Shown one piece after another: positions 1-5,348 of a DNA stretch of 6,957 nucleotides. Positions within the stretch are counted from its first letter, which is position 1; every line of letters starts with the position of its first letter. A model generated the notes under the pieces. It was not told the origin of the DNA. It did not search any database and was given only the letters and a program-made list of their open reading frames with translations. The position numbers and the translations under genes were made by a program. The stretch comes from Oscillospiraceae bacterium (GTDB lineage Bacteria > Bacillota > Clostridia > Oscillospirales > Oscillospiraceae): assembly GCA_020866945.1 (NCBI GenBank), contig JAJBVW010000030.1:1-6957 (forward strand), given 5' to 3'.

Positions 1-49
1 TACAGGTAAATCCACGTTTCTACAAATCGGAGGTCATTACATATTGTCT

Positions 50-65
50 AAGGAAGCGCTTAATC
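50..65. promoter_or_regulatory. LacI-type operator candidate, AAGCGCTT palindrome
   Basis: A perfect 8-bp palindrome AAGCGCTT (54-61) with a central CG sits about +8 to +15 from the predicted leftward start site, centred near +11. That is a classic position for a repressor operator. It has the AAnCGnTT core typical of LacI-family sites, but its flanks differ from the two operators at 1184-1199 and 1317-1332. It could therefore belong to another family member or be a weaker site for the regulator encoded next to it. Confidence 0.4.
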
Positions 66-74
66 CTTGAGGCC

Positions 75-102
75 AGTATACCACAATTCCCTATAAAGTC
101 AA
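75..102 (-). promoter_or_regulatory. Leftward promoter reading out of the window
   Basis: On the minus strand a TTGACT -35 box (97-102) and a TATACT -10 box (75-80) are separated by 16 bp. Each box differs from the housekeeping sigma consensus at one position. Transcription would start near position 68 and run left out of the window. No start codon with a ribosome binding site is visible before the edge, so the gene it drives is unseen. It lies just downstream of the repressor gene and in the same direction, so the left-hand gene probably has its own promoter. Confidence 0.55.
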
Positions 103-160
103 TAGGAAATGGGCCGATATGCGAAAAATTTTCCCTTTTGGGGGTAGGTTTTTTACAGGT

Positions 161-1153
161 TCAGGCTTTCAGGTAGCAGCTGTCCCGCTCCATCAGCCTT
201 GCGGGCAGCTCCAGGGAGAGATATTCGCTGTGGCCGCGCTCCAAGCGGTCGATGAGCAGGGACACGGCCAGATGGGCCATGTCCTGCCGGGGGACGTTCA
301 TGGTGGTCAGCATGGGAACGGAGCGGACGGAGGCCTCGATATTGTCGATAGAGATGACAGAGACGGGCGCCGCCTTTTTGCCCCCGTGCGCCTTCAGCGC
401 CTCCAGCGCACCCAGGGCCGTCCAGTCGTTCGCGCAGAGGACGGCGGTGGCCTTTTGCTCCGCCAGGAGCCGCTCCATGGCGGCCCGGCCCTCCTCCCGG
501 GTCTGGCCGGTCTCGTATACCAGCGGCAGGCGGAGAGGAATCTGATGCTCCAGCAGGGCATGGGTATAGCCCACGAACCGTCCCTCGGCGGAGCCGTCCC
601 CGATATAAGCAATGTCCCGGTGGCCCAGGCTTATCAAATAATCCACCGCCGCCTGGGCGGCCTTTTCCCCGCTGCAAAAGACCTGGTCAAGCTCCCCCTC
701 CATGGGGTTGCGCCAAAGGCCCACCAGACTGCGGTTCCGCTCCCGGACGGCGGCGATATGGGCCTGGTTGCATCGGCCCAGGAGCACCACCCCGTCCGCT
801 TCGGAGAGGGTCTCCAGCGCCGCCCCGTCCGGCTGGGCCAGCAGCCGCACCCGGCAGCCCCGGGCCAGCAGCTCTGTCTCCACGCAGCGGTAAAGCTCCT
901 CAAAAAACGGGTCATCCGCCAGGGAAGACAGCCGGAATACCACCACCGCCACCCGCCAGGGAGCCGGGGCGTCTCCCGCCCCGGTTTTCAGCGCCCGGGC
1001 GTACTGATTCGGCACATAGCCCAGCTCCCGGGCGGCGGCCCGTATCTTATCCGCCACCGACTGAGACGCGCATTTGGGGCTTTTTCCACTGAGCACCCTG
1101 GACACGGTGGAGACGGACGTTCCCGTCATGGCGGCGATTTCCTTCAGGGACAT
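161..1153 (-). CDS. LacI/GalR-family transcriptional repressor
   Basis: This is a 330-residue protein, normal length for the family. Residues 3-21 form the N-terminal helix-turn-helix, with recognition helix SVSTVSRVL. The hinge helix PNQYARALKTG (48-58) includes Leu55 at the position that wedges into the central CG of the operator. The rest is a periplasmic-binding-protein-like effector domain, with family landmarks EGRFVGYTHAL, LCANDWTALGALEAL, VSVISIDNIE and the C-terminal LPARLMERDSC. Start choice: the ATG at 1151-1153 is preceded by AGGAAGG with 7 bases of spacing, and the helix-turn-helix begins at residue 3. The recognition residues Val-Ser-Thr resemble GalR's Val-Ala-Thr, which agrees with the GTGCAA...TTGCAC operator just upstream. 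It is transcribed divergently from the sulfate importer. The effector cannot be read from sequence; family precedent is a sugar or nucleoside, while context suggests a sulfur-linked signal. Family assignment is firm, target is inference. Confidence 0.93.
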   Translation of the reverse strand: MSLKEIAAMTGTSVSTVSRVLSGKSPKCASQSVADKIRAAARELGYVPNQYARALKTGAGDAPAPWRVAVVVFRLSSLADDPFFEELYRCVETELLARGCRVRLLAQPDGAALETLSEADGVVLLGRCNQAHIAAVRERNRSLVGLWRNPMEGELDQVFCSGEKAAQAAVDYLISLGHRDIAYIGDGSAEGRFVGYTHALLEHQIPLRLPLVYETGQTREEGRAAMERLLAEQKATAVLCANDWTALGALEALKAHGGKKAAPVSVISIDNIEASVRSVPMLTTMNVPRQDMAHLAVSLLIDRLERGHSEYLSLELPARLMERDSCYLKA

Positions 1154-1183
1154 GGGCGAGCCTTCCTTTCCTTTTATAAGCTA

Positions 1184-1199
1184 GTGCAAACGATTGCAC
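1184..1199. promoter_or_regulatory. GalR-like operator O1
   Basis: GTGCAAACGATTGCAC is a 16-bp palindrome with one mismatched pair and a central CG. It matches the GalR/LacI-type plan GTGnAAnCGnTTnCAC. Read on the minus strand its core GCAATCGTTTGC is identical to that of the second site at 1317-1332. It lies in the repressor gene's own leader, upstream of the rightward promoter candidate. Confidence 0.75.
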
Positions 1200-1207
1200 A
1201 ATTTCTG

Positions 1208-1223
1208 TTGCCTCGCGCGGCAA
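1208..1223. repeat. TTGCC...GGCAA inverted repeat in the divergent region
   Basis: TTGCC (1208-1212) and GGCAA (1219-1223) flank TCGCGC, forming a near-perfect 16-bp palindrome with one mismatched pair. It is 24 bp centre-to-centre from O1 and overlaps the -35 box of the rightward promoter candidate. It could be a second regulator's site or a hairpin in the repressor gene's leader RNA. Its centre is GC, not CG, so it is not a third copy of the LacI-type operator. Confidence 0.35.
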
Positions 1224-1236
1224 AACGTGGCATGAT
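1208..1236 (+). promoter_or_regulatory. Candidate promoter of the sulfate importer operon
   Basis: TTGCCT (1208-1213) and CATGAT (1231-1236) are 17 bp apart, with TGG just ahead of the -10 box (extended -10 type). Each box matches consensus at four of six positions, so this is only the best rightward candidate. A weaker alternative -10 is TAGCAT at 1260-1265. The start site would be near 1243 for the main candidate, placing the operator at 1317-1332 in the leader. Confidence 0.3.
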
Positions 1237-1255
1237 TTTCTCATACTTTCTCAAA

Positions 1256-1283
1256 AGTATAGCATATTTTCGGGATTTTTCAA
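1256..1283 (-). promoter_or_regulatory. Promoter of the LacI-family gene (extended -10)
   Basis: On the minus strand TTGAAA (1278-1283) and TATACT (1256-1261) are 16 bp apart, and TGC directly precedes the -10 box, giving an extended -10 element. The start site would lie near 1249, leaving a leader of roughly 95 bases before the ATG. The operator at 1184-1199 falls inside that leader, centred near +58, which would suit autorepression by roadblock or looping. Confidence 0.55.
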
Positions 1284-1316
1284 TCATTTTTCAAGAGACA
1301 AAAGAGGAAAGCCGGA

Positions 1317-1332
1317 ACGCAATCGTTTGCGT
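1317..1332. promoter_or_regulatory. GalR-like operator O2
   Basis: ACGCAATCGTTTGCGT is a 16-bp palindrome with one mismatched pair and a central CG. Its 12-bp core GCAATCGTTTGC is identical to the O1 core in the opposite orientation. It ends four bases before the AGGAGG ribosome binding site of the binding-protein gene, so a bound repressor would block elongation or loop to O1. Centre-to-centre distance to O1 is 133 bp. Confidence 0.75.
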
Positions 1333-1348
1333 AAAAAGGAGGAATTTT

Positions 1349-2374
1349 ATGCTTCGCATCACCAGAAAAATCATCCCTGTCCTGCTGACGGCCCTGCTGC
1401 TCGCGTCGCTGACCGCCTGCGGCAGCTCCGGGGACAGCGACGTCATCACCATCACCAATGTCTCATACGACCCCACCCGGGAGCTGTACGAGGCGTATAA
1501 CGAGCTTTTCACGGCCTGGTATCTGGAGGAGACCGGCCAGGAGGTAGAGGTCATCCAGTCCCACGGCGGCTCCGGCTCCCAGGCCCGCTCCGTCATCGAG
1601 GGGGCGGACGCGGACGTGGTCACCCTGGCCCTGGCCCATGACATCACCCTCATCGAGCAGGCCGGGCTGATAGAATCCGGCTGGATTGACGAGCTGCCGG
1701 AAAGCTCCTCCCCCTATACGTCCACCATCGTGTTCCTGGTGCGGGCCGGGAACGAGAAGGACATCCAGGACTGGGACGATCTGCTAGCGGACGGCGTGGA
1801 GATTATCACCCCCGACCCCAAATCCTCCGGCGGGGCCTGCTGGAACTTCCTGGCTGCGTGGTATTATGCAGGTCAGCTCTATGACGGGGACGAGGCGCTG
1901 CAAAAGGAATTTATGACTGCCCTGTACAGCAACGTCCTTGTCATGGACTCCGGGGCCAGGGGTGCGACCACGACCTTTGTGGAAAACGGGCAGGGGGACG
2001 TGCTTATCGCGTGGGAAAATGAGGCGTTTCAGACCGTTTCGGAATACCCCGGGGAATATGAGATTATCACCCCCAGCGTCAGCATCCTGGCGGAGCCGTC
2101 CGTGGCCGTGGTGGACGAAAACGCGGCGGATAACGGCACCGCCCAGGTGGCCTATGATTACCTCGAATACCTCTATTCCGACGAGGCGCAGCGCCTCGCG
2201 GCGGAATATGGCTATCGTCCCTCCGACCAGGATATTCTCGCGGAATACGCGGATACCTTCGACCTGACCGTGACCCTCTGCTCCATCGACGACTTCGGCG
2301 GCTGGGATCAGGCGTATGAGGATTTCTTCAACGACGGGGCCATTTTCGACGAGATATATGAGGCGGTCGAATGA
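1349..2374 (+). CDS. sbp: Sulfate-binding lipoprotein of ABC importer
   Basis: This 341-residue protein is the extracytoplasmic receptor that binds sulfate or a related oxyanion and delivers it to the CysTW channel. It has a lipoprotein signal peptide with lipobox LTAC; Cys24 would be lipidated. Close resemblance to the enteric sulfate-binding protein Sbp includes NVSYDPTRELYE (from residue 37), QSHGGSGSQA, DVVTLALAHD, SPYTSTIVFLVR, DSGARG, DVLIAWENEA and TPSVSILAEP. By alignment from memory to mature Salmonella Sbp, the sulfate ligands are all kept: Ser75, Ser160, Gly161, Gly162, Ala203 and Trp222. The neighbouring Arg134 equivalent is Cys164 here (SSGGACWN). The ATG at 1349 is chosen for the AAGGAGG at 1336-1342 and the signal peptide; the frame is open further upstream only because it runs antisense to the repressor gene. 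The stop overlaps the next start (ATGA). Thiosulfate or another oxyanion is a possible alternative substrate. Confidence 0.93.
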   Translation: MLRITRKIIPVLLTALLLASLTACGSSGDSDVITITNVSYDPTRELYEAYNELFTAWYLEETGQEVEVIQSHGGSGSQARSVIEGADADVVTLALAHDITLIEQAGLIESGWIDELPESSSPYTSTIVFLVRAGNEKDIQDWDDLLADGVEIITPDPKSSGGACWNFLAAWYYAGQLYDGDEALQKEFMTALYSNVLVMDSGARGATTTFVENGQGDVLIAWENEAFQTVSEYPGEYEIITPSVSILAEPSVAVVDENAADNGTAQVAYDYLEYLYSDEAQRLAAEYGYRPSDQDILAEYADTFDLTVTLCSIDDFGGWDQAYEDFFNDGAIFDEIYEAVE

Positions 2375-3225
2375 ACGAGGCTGTACGGCGGAAATCGCGT
2401 CGCCGGAGCCGGGTGATTCCCGGCTTCGGCCTGACCATGGGCGTGACCGTGTCCATGCTGTCCATTCTGATACTCATCCCCCTCTGCTCCATTCTGGGCA
2501 AGGCGTTCACCCTGACGCCGGCGGAGTTTTTCGCCGTCATCACAAAGGCGAACGTACTGAAAGCCTTTGGCACCAGCCTTTTGTGCTCGTTCATCGCCGC
2601 GGCGGTGAACGTGGTGTTCGGGCTGATACTGGCCTGGGTGCTGGTGCGCTATACCTTTCCCGGCCGGCGGATACTGGACGGCCTCATTGAGCTGCCCTTC
2701 GCCATGCCCACGGCGGTGGCCGGCATCACCCTCTCCCGGATGTATTCTGACCAGGGGATCATGGGGCAGTTTCTCCTGCGCTTTGGCATTCAGGGGTCTT
2801 ATACCCGCGTGGGGCTGACCATCGCGCTGGTGTTCGTGGGCATCCCCTTTGTGGTGCGGGCGGTGCAGCCGGTGCTGGAGGGGCTGGACGGGCAGTACGA
2901 GGAGGCGGCGGAAATGCTGGGCGCCTCCCGCGTCCGGACGTTTTTCAAGGTCATTCTCCCGGAGCTGACTCCCGCTCTGCTGGCGGGCTTCGGACTGGCC
3001 CTGGCCCGGGGCATCGGGGAATACGGCAGCGTTATCTATATCTCCGGCAACAGCGAAAAAAACGGCACCCAGGTGGTGTCCTATGTCATCATGCAGAAGC
3101 TGAACGCGGGAAACGTGGACTATGAAGGGGCGGCGGCCATTGCCCTCGTGCTGCTGGTCATTTCCTTCGCGCTGCTGTTTATTATCAATCTCATCCAGGC
3201 CCGCGCCGCGCGGCGTCTGGGCTAA
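2371..3225 (+). CDS. cysT: Sulfate ABC transporter permease CysT
   Basis: This 284-residue integral membrane protein is one half of the sulfate translocation channel. After a basic cytoplasmic N-terminus (RRKSRRRSR) it has about six hydrophobic segments, the first near residues 23-45 and the last near 255-277. Landmarks of the CysT (CysU) subfamily are LPFAMPTAVAGI, LVFVGIPFVVRAVQPVLE and ARGIGEYGSVIYISGN. The cytoplasmic EAA loop that docks onto the ATPase starts at about residue 178 (EAAEMLGASRVRTFFKVILP). The start codon overlaps the stop of the binding-protein gene (ATGA, 2371-2374) and has only a poor ribosome binding site, which points to translational coupling. Length is normal for the family and the frame is intact. 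Confidence 0.93.
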   Translation: MNEAVRRKSRRRSRVIPGFGLTMGVTVSMLSILILIPLCSILGKAFTLTPAEFFAVITKANVLKAFGTSLLCSFIAAAVNVVFGLILAWVLVRYTFPGRRILDGLIELPFAMPTAVAGITLSRMYSDQGIMGQFLLRFGIQGSYTRVGLTIALVFVGIPFVVRAVQPVLEGLDGQYEEAAEMLGASRVRTFFKVILPELTPALLAGFGLALARGIGEYGSVIYISGNSEKNGTQVVSYVIMQKLNAGNVDYEGAAAIALVLLVISFALLFIINLIQARAARRLG

Positions 3226-3236
3226 GGAGGGCGGTT

Positions 3237-4106
3237 ATGAACAAAAACAAACCGACGGCCCGCCGGGGCGGGGCGGGGAAATATATCCTCATCGCCGTCA
3301 GCGTGCTGTTTGTCCTCGTAATGCTCGTGTTCCCCCTGGGCGCGGTAATTGGCAACAGCCTGAAAAACGGCCTCGCCTATTATGTCTCCGCCATCAGCAC
3401 CAAGTATGTGGCCTCCGCCCTGCGGGTGACGCTGATCGCTACGGTCATCGCCGTGCTGGTGAACACCTTTTTCGGCCTTATGGCAGCCTGGCTGCTGACG
3501 AAATTCCGCTTCCGGGGCCAGGGCGTGCTGGCCACAGCCATCGACATACCCTTTTCCATCTCCCCGGTCATTGCGGGCCTCGCCTATATCATGACCTTTG
3601 GCCGCTCCGGATGGGCCACTCCGGCGGTGGAGTGGCTGAACGACCTGCTTGGAACGGACATCTCCCTGGTGTTCTCCGTGCCAGGCGTGGTGCTGGCCAC
3701 CATTTTCGTCACATTCCCCTTCGTCTCCCGGGAGCTTATTCCTGTGCTGAACGCCAACGGCCGGGACGAAGAAGAAGCCGCAGCCCTGATGGGGGCCGGA
3801 GGCTGGCGTATCTTCCGAAAAATCACCCTGCCCCAGATAAAATGGGCGCTGCTCTACGGCATCATTTTATGCACGGCGCGCGCCCTGGGGGAGTTTGGCG
3901 CGGTCTACGCCGTATCCAAGACCAGGGGCAAGACCTTCACCCTGCCGCTGGAGATAGACGCGCTCTATATGTCCGGCACGGCGGACTCCATCACCGCCGC
4001 CTTCGCGGTGTCGTCTCTGCTGGTCATCATGGCGATTATTCTGCTGGTGCTGCGGGCCGTGGTGGAGCATATCGCCGGAAAAAACGGAAAAAAGGAGGCG
4101 CAATAA
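3237..4106 (+). CDS. cysW: Sulfate ABC transporter permease CysW
   Basis: This 289-residue membrane protein is the second channel half and pairs with CysT. Hydrophobic segments begin near residues 16-39 and 62-87, and the last spans about 253-275. CysW-type signatures are IPFSISPVIAGLAYI (104-118), VLATIFVTFPFVSRELIPVL (152-171), and ARALGEFGAVYAVS with TLPLEIDALY further on. The EAA loop lies near residues 179-198 (EEAAALMGAGGWR...TLPQIKW). Start choice: AAGGAGG at 3224-3230 overlaps the cysT stop and sits 6 bases ahead of the ATG. It lies 11 bases after cysT and ends 3 bases before cysA, so it belongs to the same transcript. Assignment to CysW and not a second CysT rests on the signatures and gene order. 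Confidence 0.93.
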   Translation: MNKNKPTARRGGAGKYILIAVSVLFVLVMLVFPLGAVIGNSLKNGLAYYVSAISTKYVASALRVTLIATVIAVLVNTFFGLMAAWLLTKFRFRGQGVLATAIDIPFSISPVIAGLAYIMTFGRSGWATPAVEWLNDLLGTDISLVFSVPGVVLATIFVTFPFVSRELIPVLNANGRDEEEAAALMGAGGWRIFRKITLPQIKWALLYGIILCTARALGEFGAVYAVSKTRGKTFTLPLEIDALYMSGTADSITAAFAVSSLLVIMAIILLVLRAVVEHIAGKNGKKEAQ

Positions 4107-4109
4107 CCC

Positions 4110-5180
4110 ATGTATGTTGAGCTTAAGCATATCAGCAAGAGCTTCGGCGGCTTCCAGGCATCGAAGGACGTGAGCTTTTCCATCGAAAAGGGGCGGCTGG
4201 CCGCCCTGCTCGGCCCCTCCGGCAGCGGCAAGACCACCATCCTGCGCATGATTGCCGGACTGGAAACCCCGGACGCCGGGGAAATCCGGATAAACGGCGA
4301 GCTTGTAAACGACGTCCCCTGCAGTCAGCGGGGGATAGGCTTCGTGTTTCAAAATTACGCCCTGTTCCGCTATATGTCCGTGTGGGACAACATCGCCTTC
4401 GGGCTGGAGGTGCAGAAAAAGAGCCGGCGGGAGATACAGGAGCGGGTGAGCGGGCTTATCGACCTGGTGGGCCTGACGGGGCTTGAAAAGCGCTTTCCCG
4501 GCCAGCTCTCCGGCGGCCAGAAGCAGCGCGTGGCCTTTGCCCGCGCCCTGGCCCCCAATCCCCAGCTTCTGCTTCTGGACGAGCCATTCGCCGCCGTGGA
4601 CGCCAAGGTGCGCCAGGAGCTGCGCCAGTGGCTGAAGGGGATGATAACCCGCCTCGGCATCACCAGCATCTTCGTCACCCACGACCAGGAGGAGGCGCTG
4701 GAGGTCGCGGACCAGATCATCGTCACCAATCAGGGCCGGGTGGAGCAGATCGGCGCGCCGGCGGAGATATACCTAAAGCCCGCGTCGTCCTTTGTGGCCC
4801 AGTTCGTCACCGGCGTGCCGGTGATAGAGGGAGATTGGCGCTTCACGGGCTTTCCCCCGCCGCCTCCCGGGGCCAAAGCGCTGATACGCCCGGAATTTGC
4901 AGAGGCGTTCCGCCCGGACAACGAGAAATATAAGCCCCTCCTGGACGCGGCCCAGCCGGGCATAGTGGAGGACGTATCCTTCCGGGGCAGCCACTGGGAG
5001 GTGACGCTGCGGACGGGAAACGCCTCCGTTGTCGTCCGCCGGAGCCTCCAGCGCCGCCCGGTGGCGCGGGGCGATACGCTGCAGGTCGTCATATACCGCC
5101 TGTATCAGCTTGCCCCAGACGGAAGCATTCAGCTTTTGGAAAATAAGGTTTTAGAGGGGCGATACATCCCGGAGGATTAG
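4110..5180 (+). CDS. cysA: Sulfate ABC transporter ATP-binding protein CysA
   Basis: This 356-residue ATPase drives sulfate import. Its nucleotide-binding domain has all motifs intact: Walker A GPSGSGKT (35-42), Q-loop Gln81 in FVFQNYALF, ABC signature LSGGQ (133-137), Walker B LLLLDEP (153-159), D-loop with Asp164, and switch His191 in VTHDQEEAL. DNIAFGL (93-99) and FRYMSVWDN are typical of CysA. After about residue 240 there is a regulatory C-terminal TOBE-like domain (ALIRPEFAEAF, then VEDVSFRGSHWEVTLRTG). Start choice: AAAGGAGG at 4091-4098 lies inside the end of cysW, 11 bases before the ATG. Molybdate ATPases are similar, but the neighbours favour sulfate. The gene closes the operon; no GC-rich intrinsic terminator follows it. 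Confidence 0.93.
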   Translation: MYVELKHISKSFGGFQASKDVSFSIEKGRLAALLGPSGSGKTTILRMIAGLETPDAGEIRINGELVNDVPCSQRGIGFVFQNYALFRYMSVWDNIAFGLEVQKKSRREIQERVSGLIDLVGLTGLEKRFPGQLSGGQKQRVAFARALAPNPQLLLLDEPFAAVDAKVRQELRQWLKGMITRLGITSIFVTHDQEEALEVADQIIVTNQGRVEQIGAPAEIYLKPASSFVAQFVTGVPVIEGDWRFTGFPPPPPGAKALIRPEFAEAFRPDNEKYKPLLDAAQPGIVEDVSFRGSHWEVTLRTGNASVVVRRSLQRRPVARGDTLQVVIYRLYQLAPDGSIQLLENKVLEGRYIPED

Positions 5181-5226
5181 TTGTTATTATATTATAATAT
5201 TTTTCATGAAAAAATTAAAATTGTTG
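5181..5226. other. AT-rich spacer with two short palindromes
   Basis: The stretch after cysA is almost pure A/T and contains two perfect palindromes: ATATTATAATAT (5189-5200) and TTTTTCATGAAAAA (5200-5213). Neither is GC-rich enough for a convincing intrinsic terminator. Lying directly upstream of the promoter at 5227-5255, the block could act as an UP element that boosts initiation. A weak AT-only terminator for the importer operon is also possible. Confidence 0.4.
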
Positions 5227-5255
5227 TAGACTTTAACGAATGTTTATATTATAAT
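5227..5255 (+). promoter_or_regulatory. Promoter of the surface-protein gene
   Basis: TAGACT (5227-5232) and a perfect TATAAT (5250-5255) are 17 bp apart, with AT-rich DNA upstream. Transcription would start near 5262, giving a leader of about 87 bases before the ATG at 5349. The strong -10 box and spacing fit the highly biased codon use of the gene, which suggests high expression. Confidence 0.65.
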
Positions 5256-5263
5256 TGTCCATA

Positions 5264-5333
5264 GCACGTCTGACAGTTGACGAAGGGGCTGGGCAAAAAA
5301 TAATAACTGCCCGGCCATTGCTGTAAGCTGTGC
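5264..5333 (+). promoter_or_regulatory. Foldable 5' leader with nested stems
   Basis: The leader RNA can form a 9-bp stem GGCTGGGCA (5287-5295) / TGCCCGGCC (5308-5316), with one G-U pair and an A-rich 12-base loop. Around it ACAG (5273-5276) can pair with CTGT (5321-5324), and GCAC (5264-5267) with GTGC (5330-5333), giving a nested shape. GCTGT occurs twice (5320-5324 and 5327-5331), so ACAG has two alternative partners. No T-run follows the stem, so it is not a terminator. I do not recognise a known riboswitch class. It could stabilise the mRNA or control access to the ribosome binding site just downstream. Confidence 0.45.
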
Positions 5334-5348
5334 GGAAAGGAAGGAACA

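Noticed and set aside
104..160. Intrinsic terminator for the LacI-family gene
   Set aside because: On the minus strand only a 3-bp CCC/GGG stem precedes the T-run, too weak to call.
1185..1198. CcpA cre site instead of a GalR-like operator
   Set aside because: TGCAAACGATTGCA fails the cre consensus at both W positions, and the neighbouring repressor with a duplicate site is a simpler explanation.
119..1348. Plus-strand open frame running into the binding-protein gene, which would give a 751-residue fusion
   Set aside because: It is antisense to the LacI-family gene, has no family resemblance, and the binding protein has its own signal peptide and ribosome binding site at 1336-1351.
3122..4120. 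Plus-strand 332-codon open frame overlapping cysT and cysW
   Set aside because: It is out of frame with both permeases; its Arg/Gly/Pro-rich translation is typical of a wrong frame in GC-rich DNA.
3867..4682. Minus-strand 271-codon open frame opposite cysW and cysA
   Set aside because: It is a shadow of two intact, clearly recognised genes and has no ribosome binding site or family resemblance of its own.
5261..5348. c-di-GMP riboswitch upstream of the surface protein
   Set aside because: The conserved sequence blocks of the GEMM motifs, as I recall them, are not seen; only generic helices are present.
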